Shown in pieces: positions 51,019 to 61,194 of a stretch of 64,000 nt of DNA. Made by a program: the position numbers and the translations under genes. Source of the stretch: Streptomyces sp. NBC_00442. Lineage in GTDB: Bacteria > Actinomycetota > Actinomycetes > Streptomycetales > Streptomycetaceae. The notes beneath the pieces are model-generated. The model was not told where the DNA came from. It saw nothing but the letters and a program-made list of their open reading frames with translations, and ran no database searches. Where the stretch lies: NCBI RefSeq assembly GCF_036014195.1, contig NZ_CP107918.1:5766001-5830000 (forward strand). Reading direction: 5' to 3'. How positions within the stretch are numbered: position 1 is the first letter of the stretch; the number at the start of each line of letters is the position of its first letter.

Positions 51019-51870
51019 TCAGGCCCGCAGGGACTTCAGCCGGGCCACGTCGTTCGCGTGGCCCTCCTTGCCGCCCGGCGTCTCGATGACCAGCGGCACG
51101 CCCGCGGTCGCCGGGTGCCCGAGCAGCTCGCGGAACGGCTCCTCGCCGATGTGTCCCGAGCCGATGTTCTCGTGACGGTCCTTGTGTGCGCCGGCCACGT
51201 CCTTGGAGTCGTTGGCGTGGATCAGTTTCAGCCGTCCCTCGCCGACGGTGTCCACGAGCAGGTCCAGGGTCTGCTTCATCCCGCCGGGACCGGCCAGGTC
51301 GTGCCCGGCCGCGTAGATGTGGCAGGTGTCCAGGCAGACGCCCAGCATCGGATGCGCGTCCAGGGCCTCGAAGTACGGGCCGAAGTCCCAGGTGCGCGAG
51401 CACAGCGAGGACCCCTGGCCCGCGGTCGACTCCAGGAGCAGGAACGGGTCGTCGTCGTGGGTCAGTTCGTCGAGCAGCGGCAGCAGATGCGACCTGACCT
51501 GCGCGAGTGCCTCGGCGCGCGGCCGGCCGCCGGTCGCCGAGCCGGTGTGCACGACCACGCCGAGCGCCCCGATCTCCCGGCCCCTGCGCAGGGAGTGCCG
51601 CAGCGACTCCACCGACCTCTCCACCGTCGCCGCGGTGTGCGAACCGAAGTTGATCAGGTACGGAGCGTGCACGTACGCCGGGATCGACGCCTCGGCGCAC
51701 TCGGCCCTGAACCGCTCGTCCTGGGCCGGGTTCCCGGTGGGGGTGGCCCAGCCGCGCGGGTTGGCGGCGAAGACCTGCACGGTCTCGGCGCCGATCTCGC
51801 GCGCGTAGGCGAGGCCGACCGTGGCGAGGCCGCCGGCCACGGGCACATGGCCGCCGATGGGGTTGCGCAT
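51019..51870 (-). CDS. nfo: Deoxyribonuclease IV (AP endonuclease)
   Basis: Cuts DNA at abasic sites in base-excision repair. The 283-aa TIM-barrel enzyme has IGGHVPVAGGLA at the start and zinc ligands in YVHAPYLINFGS, VVHTGSATG, LLLESTAGQG, GVCLDTCHIYAAGHD, KLIHANDSKD, RHENIGSGHIG and VIETPGG. ATG 51870 lies only 7 bp after the PASTA kinase stop, so the two may be cotranscribed. Confidence 0.95.
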   Translation of the reverse strand: MRNPIGGHVPVAGGLATVGLAYAREIGAETVQVFAANPRGWATPTGNPAQDERFRAECAEASIPAYVHAPYLINFGSHTAATVERSVESLRHSLRRGREIGALGVVVHTGSATGGRPRAEALAQVRSHLLPLLDELTHDDDPFLLLESTAGQGSSLCSRTWDFGPYFEALDAHPMLGVCLDTCHIYAAGHDLAGPGGMKQTLDLLVDTVGEGRLKLIHANDSKDVAGAHKDRHENIGSGHIGEEPFRELLGHPATAGVPLVIETPGGKEGHANDVARLKSLRA

Positions 51871-51877
51871 GGAGTGA

Positions 51878-53863
51878 CTACAGTCCCTTGGTGGTGATCG
51901 TGATGGTGGAGCCCTCGGGGGCCTGGCTGCCGCCGGCGACGGACTGACCGGAGACCTCGTCGCTGAGGAACGGGAAGCTGCGGTCGACCTTCACCTTGAA
52001 GCCGGCCGCCTCCAGGGCCTTCTGCGCGTCGTCCGCCTTCTGGCCGGTCACCGTGGGGACCGGGACCATCCGGGGCCCCTTGGACACGGTCAGCGTGACG
52101 GTGTCGCCCTTGGTGAGCCGGGCGTGCTCGGCCGCCGACTGTGCGGCCACCTTGCCCGCCTCCTGCTCCGAGTTGACCTGGTCGGGCGCGACGGTGACCT
52201 TGAGACCCGCGCCCTGGAGGGCGGCGGTGGCGTCGGCCACCGGATCGCCCACCACATTCGGCATGTCGACCGGGGCGCCCTTGCTCACGACGAGCGCGAC
52301 CGCGGTGTCGGTGTGGCGCTTGACGCCGGCCGCCGGCTCGGTGCGGATCACCGCGCCCTGCGCGACGCCGTCGCTGAACTCGCTCGTGGTGTCGCCGGGC
52401 GCGAAGCCCGCCTTCTGCAACTCGCTCCTGGCCCGGTCGAGCGGCATCCCGTCGAGCTTGGGCACCTGCGCCGTCTCGGGGCCGCGCGAGACGACGAGCG
52501 TCACCGAGCCGTTGCCGCGGATGCGGGCGCCGGTCGCCGGGTCGGTCGAGATGACCTGGCCCCGCTCGACGGTGTCGCTGAACTGCCGGTCCACCTTCTT
52601 GAGGTCGAGCCCGGCGCCCGACAGCTTCTTCTTCGCCGCGTCCTCGCTCCGCCCGATGAGCGCGGGGACCCGGGTGAACTGGCCGGAGTTGATGTACCAG
52701 ACGCCCGCGCCGACCCCGAGGATCAGCAGGAACGCGGTCACCAGCGCGACGACCCCGCGCCGGTTGTCGAACCGGCCGCGAGCCGCGCGCGGCACCGGCC
52801 GCCGCTCCGGCCCCTCCTCGACGCGCTGCGGCATGATCAGACGGCTGGTGCGGTGGACGGGATCCGGCCCGGCGGACTCCGCGGGCAGCGGCACGCCCGC
52901 CGGCGTCACCTGCGTCACCGGCGTCGCCGCGGCCCGCGGGATGACGCTCGTACGGTCGTCGGCGCCGGCCCCCGCCGCCACGGCGTGGGCGCCCGGCGGG
53001 AGGGCGTCCAGCTGGTCGTCGTCCAGGGCGGCGCGGGCCGTGAGGGTCTCGGCGAGCAGGGCCACCGCGTCGTACGGGCGGACGTCGGGGTTGCGGGCGG
53101 TCGCCGAGGCGACCAGATCGTCCAGCTCGAAGGCGAGGCCGGGCACGGCCGCGGACGGCGCGGGCATGCCCTCGTGGAGGTGGGCGTAGAGGATCTGGGC
53201 GGGGGTGTCCCCGCCGTGCGGCTTGGCGCCGGTGAGCATCTCGTACAGGACGACGCCGCACGCGTACACGTCGGCGCGGGTGTCGGCGGTGCCGTGCTCG
53301 ATCTGCTCGGGGGCGAGGTAGGAGACCGTACCGAGGACCGAGCCGGTGCTGCTCGTCACCGAGTCCACGGCCCTGACCAGGCCGAAGTCGGCCACCTTGA
53401 CCCGGCCGTCGTCGCCGATCAGGACGTTCTCGGGCTTCATGTCCCGGTGCACGAACCCGGCCCGGTGGGCGGCGCCGAGCGCGGCGAGCACCGGCTCCAG
53501 GATGTCGAGCGCCGCGCGCGGCTGGAGCGCGCCGCGCTCGCGCAGCACGTCGCGCAGGGTGCAGCCCGCGACGTACTCCATCGCGAGATAGACGTACTGG
53601 TCCTGGGCGCCCTGGTCGAAGACGCCGACCACATTGGGGTGCGCGAGCCGGGCGACCGACTTGGCCTCGCGGATGAAGCGTTCCACGAACGTGGCGTCGG
53701 CGGCGAGGCCGGGGTGCATCACCTTGAGGGCGAGCACACGGTCGAGGCGGGTGTCGACGGCCCGGTAGACCGTGGCCATACCGCCGACGGCGATGCGCGC
53801 GTCGACGCGGTAGCGGCCGTCGAGCACCTGCCCGACGAGGGGGTCATGAAGGGTCGTATCCAC
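51878..53863 (-). CDS. PASTA-domain Ser/Thr protein kinase (PknB type)
   Basis: A 661-aa membrane receptor kinase. The kinase domain is at 18-275 with AVGGMATVYRA, Lys47, HRDMKPENVL (Asp141) and DFG. A basic juxtamembrane linker leads to one helix at about 385-405 and four PASTA repeats outside the membrane (about 410-660), which bind muropeptides in PknB/PrkC. This position corresponds to pknL beside Rv2175c in M. tuberculosis and to S. coelicolor pkaF. GTG 53863 is preceded at 7 nt by TAAACT on the minus strand, so it may be leaderless. Confidence 0.95.
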   Translation of the reverse strand: MDTTLHDPLVGQVLDGRYRVDARIAVGGMATVYRAVDTRLDRVLALKVMHPGLAADATFVERFIREAKSVARLAHPNVVGVFDQGAQDQYVYLAMEYVAGCTLRDVLRERGALQPRAALDILEPVLAALGAAHRAGFVHRDMKPENVLIGDDGRVKVADFGLVRAVDSVTSSTGSVLGTVSYLAPEQIEHGTADTRADVYACGVVLYEMLTGAKPHGGDTPAQILYAHLHEGMPAPSAAVPGLAFELDDLVASATARNPDVRPYDAVALLAETLTARAALDDDQLDALPPGAHAVAAGAGADDRTSVIPRAAATPVTQVTPAGVPLPAESAGPDPVHRTSRLIMPQRVEEGPERRPVPRAARGRFDNRRGVVALVTAFLLILGVGAGVWYINSGQFTRVPALIGRSEDAAKKKLSGAGLDLKKVDRQFSDTVERGQVISTDPATGARIRGNGSVTLVVSRGPETAQVPKLDGMPLDRARSELQKAGFAPGDTTSEFSDGVAQGAVIRTEPAAGVKRHTDTAVALVVSKGAPVDMPNVVGDPVADATAALQGAGLKVTVAPDQVNSEQEAGKVAAQSAAEHARLTKGDTVTLTVSKGPRMVPVPTVTGQKADDAQKALEAAGFKVKVDRSFPFLSDEVSGQSVAGGSQAPEGSTITITTKGL

Positions 53864-53967
53864 GGAGGAGAGTTTACGAGCGCCACTCGGCCCCCTTCAC
53901 GCCGCGTACGTGGTGGGGGCCGTACTGAAGCCGAGCTGTGACGCGGACCGGGCCGGAAGGCGGGCTG

Positions 53968-54792
<825 letters not shown>

Positions 54793-54993
54793 TCAGCCCC
54801 CCTGCACGGCGGTGAGGACCTCGACACGGTCGCCGTCGTCGAGCGTGGTCGTCGGCCAGGCGCTGCGGGGTACGACCGCCTCGTTGACGGCGGCGGCGAC
54901 ACCGGAGCGGGACGGGGTGAGGGCGGTGACGAGGGCGTCGAGGGTGGTCCCGGAGGCGAGCGCGCGGGGCTCGCCGTTGACGGAGATGGTCAT
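54793..54993 (-). CDS. thiS: Sulfur carrier protein ThiS
   Basis: A 66-aa ubiquitin-fold protein with the C-terminal Gly-Gly (VQGG) that is adenylated and thiocarboxylated to donate sulfur to ThiG. The MTISVNGEPR start and DGDRVEVLTAVQGG end are typical. Its ATG overlaps the thiO stop by 4 nt (ATGA). Confidence 0.96.
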   Translation of the reverse strand: MTISVNGEPRALASGTTLDALVTALTPSRSGVAAAVNEAVVPRSAWPTTTLDDGDRVEVLTAVQGG

Positions 54994-56171
54994 GCGGTCG
55001 TCAGCTCCCGAGGTGCGGAGGTGAAGCGGCGGGGGGTGAACGGGCGTGCCGCGTCGGGCAGTTCGCCGGTGGTCAGCACGTGCGCCATGACATCGCCGGT
55101 GACCGCGGTGAGCAGCACGCCGTTGCGGTAGTGCCCGGTGGCGAGCAGCAGGCCGGGCAGCGCGGTCGGGCCGAGCAGGGGCGCGTTGTCGGGCGATGCG
55201 GGGCGCAGTCCCGCCCGGGTCTCGGTGAGCGGAAGCTCGGTGATTCCGGGCACCAACTCGTGCGCGTCGCGCAGCAGTTGATAGACCCCGCCCGCGGTGA
55301 CCGTGGTGTCCCAGCCGAGTTCCTCGCTGGTGGCGCCGACGACCAGCTCACCGTTCTCGCGCGGTACGAGATAGACGTCGCTGCCCCGCACCACCGCCCG
55401 CACGGTCCGGGACAGGAAGGGTGCGTACGCGGGCGGCACGGTGAGCCGCAGCACCTGGCCCTTCACGGGCCGTACGGGCGGAAGGAGTTCCTCCGGTACG
55501 CCGTCGAGCCTGCCGCTGAGGCTTCCGGCCGCGAGCACGACCTGGTCGGCGGCGAGCGTGGCGCCGTCCGCGAGGACGACCCCGGCCGCTCGCTCCCGCA
55601 CCACCGAGAGCCGCTCGGCCCAGCCGTGCGCGAACCGCACCCCGGCCCCCGTGCAGGCGGCGACCAGGGCCTTGGCCAGGCGCCGGGGGTCGACCTGATG
55701 GTCCCCGTCCACCCGGAGGCCGCCGCGCACACCCGGTGCGAGCATCGGCTCCAGACGGCGGCACTCGCGCCCGGAGAGCCACTCCGACTCCAGGCCGCAG
55801 CGGACCTGGAGCGCGTGCAGATCCCGCAGGTGCGCGCGGTCGTCGGAGTCGAGCGCCACGGCGAGCGTGCCACAGGCGCGGTAACCGGTGTCGAGCCCGG
55901 TGGTCTCGCTCAGCTCGGCCGCGAAGGCCGGATAGCGGCGGGCGGACTCGACGTTGAGCGCGAGCAGGGTCTGCTCGCCGTAGTGGAGTTCGGTGACGGC
56001 GGCGAGCATCCCGGCCGCGACCTGGGCGGCCCCGCCGCCCGGCTCGGGGTCCACGAGCACGACCGCCAGGCCGCGCTGGGCGGCCCGCCACGCGGTGACG
56101 AGGCCGATGATGCCGCCCCCGACCACGAGGACGTCGGACCCGTTCGCGGATCCGCTGTGTGAAGAACGCAT
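54990..56171 (-). CDS. thiO: Glycine oxidase ThiO
   Basis: Oxidises glycine to dehydroglycine for the thiazole ring. The 393-aa FAD enzyme has the dinucleotide fold DVLVVGGGIIGLVTAWRAAQRG at about 13-34 and the DAO-family end GLLLATGHYRNGVLLTAVTGD. ATG 56171 is chosen since it directly follows the riboswitch with AGGGAGGGG upstream; a longer frame would run through the riboswitch. First gene of thiO-thiS-thiG. Confidence 0.94.
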   Translation of the reverse strand: MRSSHSGSANGSDVLVVGGGIIGLVTAWRAAQRGLAVVLVDPEPGGGAAQVAAGMLAAVTELHYGEQTLLALNVESARRYPAFAAELSETTGLDTGYRACGTLAVALDSDDRAHLRDLHALQVRCGLESEWLSGRECRRLEPMLAPGVRGGLRVDGDHQVDPRRLAKALVAACTGAGVRFAHGWAERLSVVRERAAGVVLADGATLAADQVVLAAGSLSGRLDGVPEELLPPVRPVKGQVLRLTVPPAYAPFLSRTVRAVVRGSDVYLVPRENGELVVGATSEELGWDTTVTAGGVYQLLRDAHELVPGITELPLTETRAGLRPASPDNAPLLGPTALPGLLLATGHYRNGVLLTAVTGDVMAHVLTTGELPDAARPFTPRRFTSAPRELTTA

Positions 56172-56184
56172 GGGCGTCCAGCCC

Positions 56185-56269
56185 CTCCCTTCGCCGGCAT
56201 GACCCGGATCAGGTTCGTACGGTCGGAGGCCGCCCAGCCTCCCTCTCAGCCCGGTGCGTCCGGGCTCCC
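56185..56269 (-). ncRNA. TPP (THI-box) riboswitch
   Basis: On the minus strand: GGGAGCCCGG, the hallmark CTGAGAGGGAGGC, a P3-type hairpin (GGCGGCCTCC), then ACCTGATCCGGGTCATGCCG and GCGAAGGGAG. These are the conserved TPP-binding parts. The closing GGGAG strand lies about 14 nt before the thiO ATG and holds its ribosome site, so translation is likely blocked when TPP binds. Confidence 0.97.
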
Positions 56270-56289
56270 GCGAGTGCTTTACGCCTGCC

Positions 56290-56319
56290 ACCATAGCCCG
56301 AGCCTCCAGCGCGCAGTAA
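56290..56319 (-). promoter_or_regulatory. Promoter of the thi operon
   Basis: TTACTG (56319-56314) and TATGGT (56295-56290) on the minus strand, 18 bp apart, with the predicted start about 15 nt before the riboswitch. Confidence 0.55.
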
Positions 56320-56339
56320 GGGAGCGTCCGGGTGCCCGG

Positions 56340-56405
56340 GGGGTGTGCGGGCGGGTCCGGCGGGGTGTGCGGGCGGGGCCGGCGGGGTGTGCGGGCGGGT
56401 CCGGC
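56340..56405. repeat. Tandem repeat, 3 x 22 bp
   Basis: Three units of GGTGTGCGGGCGGGTCCGGC (one base differs in the middle unit) with a 22-bp period, between the divergent thi promoter and the oxidoreductase gene. Function unknown. Confidence 0.85.
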
Positions 56406-56444
56406 CCCTTACCTGACGAATAGTCAGCTGCTTATGGTGATCGG

Positions 56445-57668
56445 GTGAGCGAACAGCAGACGCAATCCGAAGCGCGGCACGTGGTCGTCGTCGGCGCGGG
56501 CATGGCCGGCGTGCAGACCGCGGTGGCCCTGCGCGAACAGGGCTTCACCGGAGCCATCACCCTCATCGGTGCCGAACCCCACCAGCCCTACGACCGGCCG
56601 CCGCTGTCCAAGGCGGTCCTGCTCGGCAAGGCCGAGAGCTCGGCCTTCGAGGTCGACTTCGACGCGCTCGGCGTGGACCTGCGCCTGGGTCTCGAAGTCA
56701 CCGGGGTGCGGCCCGCCGAGCACCGGGTGGTGACCGAGGCGGGCGAGGTGGGGTACGACACCCTGGTCATCGCCACCGGCGCCGAACCGCTCACCCTGCC
56801 CGGCAGCCGGGGGGTGCCCGGCGTCCACCTCCTGCGCACCCTCGACGACGCGCGGCGGCTGCGCCCGGTCCTCGACCAGCGCCACCGGATCGTGGTCGTG
56901 GGCGCGGGATGGATCGGCGCGGAGTTCGCGACGGCCGCGCGCGACGCGGGATGCGAGGTCACCGTCGTGGAGGCCGCCGACCGCCCGCTGGCCGGGGTGC
57001 TGCCCGCACAGGTCGCCGCGCCCATGGCCGACTGGTACGCGGAGTCCGGCGCGGAACTCCTCACCGGCGCGCGGGTCGAGGCGGTCGTACCCGGCGAGGT
57101 GCGGCTCGCCGACGGCCGCGCGCTGCCCGCGGACGCGGTGGTCATCGGCATCGGCGCCCGCCCCTCGACGGGCTGGCTGACCGGCTCGGACATCGCGCTC
57201 GGCCCCGAGGGCGCGATCACCGCGGACGCCCGCCTGCGCACCTCGCTGCCCGATGTGTACGCGGTCGGCGACTGCGTGTCCTTCCCCTCGGCCCGCTTCG
57301 GCGAACGCCTGCTCGTCCACCACTGGGACAACGCGCTCCAGGGTCCGCGTACGGTCGCCGCCGACATCGTGGGCGAGGACCCCACCGACTACGACCCGGT
57401 GCCGTACTTCTGGTCCGAGCAGTTCGGCCGCTTCGTCCAGTACGCGGGCCACCACGCGGGCGCCGATCAACTGATCCACCGCGGCGACCCCTCCATGACG
57501 CCCTGGTCCGTGTGCTGGCTCCGGGGCGGTGCGCTGGTGGCGGTGCTGGCGGTGGGGCGGCCCCGGGACGTGGCCCAGGGCCGCAAGCTGATCGAGTCGG
57601 GCGCGTTGGTCGATGCGTCGAGGGTGGCGGAGCCTTCGGTTCCACTGAAGTCGACGGTGCTGCGGTAG
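56445..57668 (+). CDS. NAD(P)/FAD-dependent oxidoreductase (ferredoxin-reductase like)
   Basis: A 407-aa flavoprotein of the putidaredoxin/rhodocoxin reductase family. Two dinucleotide folds: VVVVGAGMAGVQTAVALREQG (FAD) and IVVVGAGWIGAEFATAARDAG (NAD), then VYAVGDCVSFPS and the C-terminal reductase domain. The redox partner (a ferredoxin or P450) is not nearby. TATGGT 6 nt before GTG 56445 and no ribosome site suggest a leaderless mRNA. CTGAC/GTCAG inverted arms (56412-56426) lie just upstream. Confidence 0.92.
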   Translation: MSEQQTQSEARHVVVVGAGMAGVQTAVALREQGFTGAITLIGAEPHQPYDRPPLSKAVLLGKAESSAFEVDFDALGVDLRLGLEVTGVRPAEHRVVTEAGEVGYDTLVIATGAEPLTLPGSRGVPGVHLLRTLDDARRLRPVLDQRHRIVVVGAGWIGAEFATAARDAGCEVTVVEAADRPLAGVLPAQVAAPMADWYAESGAELLTGARVEAVVPGEVRLADGRALPADAVVIGIGARPSTGWLTGSDIALGPEGAITADARLRTSLPDVYAVGDCVSFPSARFGERLLVHHWDNALQGPRTVAADIVGEDPTDYDPVPYFWSEQFGRFVQYAGHHAGADQLIHRGDPSMTPWSVCWLRGGALVAVLAVGRPRDVAQGRKLIESGALVDASRVAEPSVPLKSTVLR

Positions 57669-57707
57669 CGGTGGCGCGGGCCCGCCGGGCACCCTGCCGA
57701 GGTCGGC

Positions 57708-57770
57708 CCCGGCAGGGGTCGGGGAACCGCGCGAGCGACCACGCACGGTCCGCGGCGGGAGGGGCCGGGG
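57708..57770. repeat. Single diverged copy of the dispersed GC-rich repeat
   Basis: GGGGAACCGCGCGAGCGACC followed by ACGCACGGTCCGCGG, the same element as at 17.2, 24.2 and 36.7 kb, in the short gap before the Rv2175c-like gene. Confidence 0.6.
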
Positions 57771-57807
57771 GGTTCGGGGGCGGAGCCCCTGAAAGGTCAC
57801 CCCGGTA

Positions 57808-57822
57808 CCGACTGTCAGTCGG
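57808..57822. promoter_or_regulatory. Palindrome upstream of the Rv2175c-like gene
   Basis: CCGACTGTCAGTCGG is a perfect inverted repeat with 7-bp arms around one T, 18 bp before the start of a DNA-binding protein gene. It may be an autoregulatory operator. Confidence 0.5.
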
Positions 57823-57840
57823 AGGTGGCACGCTTGTCCC

Positions 57841-58206
57841 GTGACCGAGATTGACGCAAAGATTGATGCTCTCGTCCCCGCCTGGCTCCACCTCCCCGAC
57901 ATCGCGGAGATGCTGGACGTGGAGGTGACGCGCGTACGGCAGCTGGTCAAGGAGGGCCAGCTCGTCGCCGTGCGCCGAGGTGAGAACAGGACCCTGCAGG
58001 TACCGGCTGCCTTCATCGACACCGACAAGGTGGTCAAGGGGCTCGCCGGAACCCTGACGCTCCTGCGGGACGACGGCTTCTCCGACGAGGAAATGCTGGA
58101 GTGGCTGTTCACTCCGGATCCGAGCCTGCCCGGCACCCCCGCGCAGGCCCTCAGTGAGAACCGCGGCACGGAGGTGAAGCGCCGCGCCCAGGCGCTCGCT
58201 CTCTGA
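57841..58206 (+). CDS. Rv2175c-family DNA-binding protein
   Basis: A 121-aa winged-helix protein: [45 protein letters not shown] is the MerR/excisionase-like HTH plus wing, followed by a C-terminal helical part ([19 protein letters not shown]). The M. tuberculosis homologue binds DNA and is phosphorylated by the neighbouring kinase PknL, mainly on an N-terminal Thr, which lowers DNA binding; here Thr2 is a candidate. GTG 57841; no strong ribosome site. Confidence 0.92.
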   Translation: MTEIDAKIDALVPAWLHLPDIAEMLDVEVTRVRQLVKEGQLVAVRRGENRTLQVPAAFIDTDKVVKGLAGTLTLLRDDGFSDEEMLEWLFTPDPSLPGTPAQALSENRGTEVKRRAQALAL

Positions 58207-58240
58207 GCCGAGCGAGCCCACCCGTCAAGCGCCGACCAGC

Positions 58241-58279
58241 CGCGGTGTACGGTCCGGTCCTGCCGGCCCGTACACCGCG
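58241..58279 (+). terminator. Hairpin between the Rv2175c-like gene and thiE
   Basis: CGCGGTGTACGG (58241-58252) pairs perfectly with CCGTACACCGCG (58268-58279), with CCGG arms inside the loop. It probably ends the upstream gene; it does not match the TPP riboswitch. A purine-rich stretch with repeated AAGGCC follows (58297-58325). Confidence 0.6.
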
Positions 58280-58375
58280 CGGCGCGGCCGAAGACCGAAG
58301 GCCCAAGGCCAGGCCCAAGGCCGAAACGAAAAACGCCAACGAACGCGCATACGCAGACCCACGGGGGACCCAGCC

Positions 58376-59026
58376 ATGCCCACCGCCCGCGAGCAGCTCG
58401 CCGACGCCCGGCTCTATCTGTGCACCGACGCGCGCAGGCGTCAGGGCGACCTGCCCGAGTTCCTGGACGCCGTCCTGTCCTCGGGCGTGGACATCGTGCA
58501 GCTGCGGGACAAGGGCATGGAGGCCGCCGAAGAGCTGGACCACCTGGCCGTCTTCGCGGACGCCTGCCGCAGGCACGGCAAGCTGCTCTCGGTGAACGAC
58601 CGGGCCGACGTGGCCCACGCCGTCGGCGCCGACGTGCTGCACCTGGGCCAGGGCGACCTGCCGGTGCCCGCCGCTCGGGCGATCCTGGGCGCGGAGGTGC
58701 TGATCGGCCGCTCCACGCACGCCGATACGGAGGCCGCCGCGGCCGCCGCCGAGCCGGGCGTCGACTACTTCTGCACGGGCCCCTGCTGGCCCACCCCCAC
58801 CAAGCCGGGCCGCCACGCCCCGGGCCTCGACCTGGTGCGGTACACCGCCTCGCTCGGCACCGGCCGGCCCTGGTTCGCGATCGGCGGGATCGACGCGGGC
58901 AACCTGGACGAGGTCCTGGACGCGGGCGCCGACCGCGTCGTCGTCGTACGGGCGATCACCGAGGCCGCCGATCCGGCGGCGGCCGCCGCCGACCTGGCCA
59001 AGCGGGTCAGGGAGCGGCTCGGCTAG
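58376..59026 (+). CDS. thiE: Thiamine-phosphate synthase
   Basis: Joins the pyrimidine and thiazole halves of thiamine. The 216-aa TIM-barrel has [33 protein letters not shown] (Mg-pyrophosphate binding), [25 protein letters not shown] and [17 protein letters not shown] 58376 fits the usual N-terminus. It lies 2 kb from thiO on the opposite strand and has no TPP riboswitch of its own, so it may escape the control of thiOSG. Confidence 0.95.
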   Translation: MPTAREQLADARLYLCTDARRRQGDLPEFLDAVLSSGVDIVQLRDKGMEAAEELDHLAVFADACRRHGKLLSVNDRADVAHAVGADVLHLGQGDLPVPAARAILGAEVLIGRSTHADTEAAAAAAEPGVDYFCTGPCWPTPTKPGRHAPGLDLVRYTASLGTGRPWFAIGGIDAGNLDEVLDAGADRVVVVRAITEAADPAAAAADLAKRVRERLG

Positions 59027-59165
59027 AGCCGGCCCCCGGCCCCCGGCCTCCCCCGAGGACGGCCTCGGGGCGGGTCGTGTCCGAGGAGTGGACAGAAGTC
59101 CGACAATGTGGACAATTTACCCCCGTTCTGTTGGGGGACCGACCACCCCTGGCTAACCTGCAAGT

Positions 59166-60083
59166 ATGGCCCTTGGCACCGCTTCCACCAGGACTGATCG
59201 CGCACGCACCGTGCGCGACATGCTCGCTACCGGCGAGACCACGTACTCCTTCGAGTTCTACGCGCCCAAAACCGAGAAGGGCGAACGGAACCTCTGGAAC
59301 GCGCTGCGCCGGGTCGAGGCCGTCGCCCCCGACTTCGTCTCCGTGACGTACGGCGCCGGCGGGACCACCCGTACCGGCACCGTCGAGGCCACCCAGCAGA
59401 TCACCGAGGACACCACCCTCACCCCGGTCGCCCACCTCACCGCCGTCGGGCATTCGATCGCCGAACTCCGCCACGCGGTGGGCCAGTACGCCGACGCGGG
59501 AATCCGCAACATCCTCGCGGTGCGCGGCGACCCGAAGGACGACCCGATGGGGGAGTGGGTCCCGCACCCCCAGGGCGTGACGTACGCGGCCGAACTGGTC
59601 TCGCTCATCCGGGAGTCCGGCGACTTCTGCGTCGGGGTGGCCGCCTTCCCCGAGATGCATCCCCGCTCCGTCGACTGGGACTCGGACATCCGTAACTTCG
59701 TGGACAAGTGCCGCGCGGGCGCCGACTACGCGATCACGCAGATGTTCTTCGAGCCCGCGAACTACGCGCGCCTGCGCGACCGGGTCGCGGCGGCCGGCTG
59801 CGAGACCCCGATCATTCCCGAGGTCATGCCCGTGACCAGCGTGAAGCAGTTGCAGCGGCTGCCCCAGCTCAGCAACGCGGTCTTCCCCGCGGAGCTCGGG
59901 GACCGCATGCTGGCGGCCAAGGACGATCCGGCCGCTGTACGCTCCATGGGCATCGAGTTCGCCACTGAGTTCTGCTCACGGCTGCTCGCCGATGGCGTTC
60001 CCGGGTTGCACTTCATTACCCTCAACAACTCCACGGCGACGCTCGAAATCTACGAGAATCTCGGTCTGCACCAGCAGGCGTAG
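59166..60083 (+). CDS. metF: 5,10-methylenetetrahydrofolate reductase
   Basis: Makes 5-methyl-THF for methionine synthesis. The 305-aa TIM-barrel flavoprotein starts [18 protein letters not shown] (catalytic Glu in EFY), with [21 protein letters not shown] and [22 protein letters not shown] 59166 lacks a ribosome site and has TAACCT 6 nt upstream, suggesting a leaderless mRNA. Just before it are small inverted repeats (GTCC/GGAC at 59097-59112; CCCCC/GGGGG at 59120-59137), which might be operator sequence. Confidence 0.95.
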   Translation: MALGTASTRTDRARTVRDMLATGETTYSFEFYAPKTEKGERNLWNALRRVEAVAPDFVSVTYGAGGTTRTGTVEATQQITEDTTLTPVAHLTAVGHSIAELRHAVGQYADAGIRNILAVRGDPKDDPMGEWVPHPQGVTYAAELVSLIRESGDFCVGVAAFPEMHPRSVDWDSDIRNFVDKCRAGADYAITQMFFEPANYARLRDRVAAAGCETPIIPEVMPVTSVKQLQRLPQLSNAVFPAELGDRMLAAKDDPAAVRSMGIEFATEFCSRLLADGVPGLHFITLNNSTATLEIYENLGLHQQA

Positions 60084-60144
60084 CCGGAAACCGGTACCCG
60101 GGTCAGGGGACAGCTGCACCCGGGGCAGGAGAAGAGGGGCGTAC

Positions 60145-61080
60145 ATGGGCTGGACGGTCCTCTACATCGCGTTCGCGTTCGTCGCACTGTGGCTGCTCGG
60201 GGAAGTGCTGTTGCAGTACAAGGCGCGACTGCGCTGGCGCCTGCTGGCCTTCACCGGGTTCCTCGGGGTGGTCCTCGGCGTCATGCTGTCGTCGGTCTTC
60301 GTGATCATCGTCGGCGCGATCGCCTTCGCCGTCGGCCAGGTGTACGTGACGCTCTCCTTCCGGCGCGGCTTCTCCACCGGCTGGGCGCTGGGCGGCAGGC
60401 CGGGCGCGAGCCGCCGCCGCCGGGCGGCCCGCAAGGGGGCCCCCGCGGCCGAACCGGTCCTCGAAGTCACCGACCTCCAGTACGAGGGCGGTGCCGGGCC
60501 CGACGACCCCCACGCGACCGACGACCCCAACGGCGCCGACGGCTCCAACGGCCGGGCGCCGCACGGCGATTCGGTCTACTCGCCACAGCCGATGCCCGAC
60601 GAGACCGGTCAGTACGGCATCTACAACCCGGCGCCGCAGCAGCAGAACGAGACGCAGGCCCAGCCCCAGTACGGCGCGTTCGACCCGCAGCAGCCCTATG
60701 CCGACCCGTACGCCGATCCCTACGCCCCGCAGTACGACGAGAGCGGCGCCGGGCAGCAGCAGTACGCCGCCTACTCCGACCCGTACATCGGCAACGGCGG
60801 CCAGGCATACGGCACCTACAGCGACTACGACAGCTTCGGCGGGCAGCAGTCGCAGCCCTACCCCGATCCGCTCACCGCGCAGTACGGCACGGACACCCCG
60901 CCGGGCGGCGTCTGGGTGCCGCAGCAGCGCGACGGTGAGCAGGCGTACGCCCCGTACGAGCAGCAGCAGGCCCAGCAACCCCCGCAGCCGTACGACCCGA
61001 ACCAGCCGCATCACGTGTACGACCCGGCCCACCCGGATCCGCCGCCCTACCGGCCCGAGCAGCAGAACTACCGCTACTAG
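60145..61080 (+). CDS. Membrane protein with Q/Y/P-rich disordered tail
   Basis: A 311-aa protein of unknown function. Residues 1-75 have two or three membrane helices (WTVLYIAFAFVALWLLGEVL; LLAFTGFLGVVLGVML; VFVIIVGAIAFAVGQVY), then a basic patch (GASRRRRAARKG), then about 200 residues rich in Gln, Tyr, Pro, Asp and Gly (PYADPYADPYAPQYD, QQQAQQPPQPYDPNQP) with no predicted fold. The tail lies in the cytoplasm if the positive-inside rule holds. ATG 60145 has AGAGGGG upstream. Such tails favour phase separation or binding partners; this is inference. Confidence 0.85.
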   Translation: MGWTVLYIAFAFVALWLLGEVLLQYKARLRWRLLAFTGFLGVVLGVMLSSVFVIIVGAIAFAVGQVYVTLSFRRGFSTGWALGGRPGASRRRRAARKGAPAAEPVLEVTDLQYEGGAGPDDPHATDDPNGADGSNGRAPHGDSVYSPQPMPDETGQYGIYNPAPQQQNETQAQPQYGAFDPQQPYADPYADPYAPQYDESGAGQQQYAAYSDPYIGNGGQAYGTYSDYDSFGGQQSQPYPDPLTAQYGTDTPPGGVWVPQQRDGEQAYAPYEQQQAQQPPQPYDPNQPHHVYDPAHPDPPPYRPEQQNYRY

Positions 61081-61194
61081 GGACTTACCAGGGCCTCCCG
61101 GCCCCGAGCACCCCCACCGCGCCCGGCGCGCACCGCAGTTGGGCCGTGCGCGCGGCAGTTGGAGCGCGGGCACGGCAGTTGGGCCGCCCGGGGC

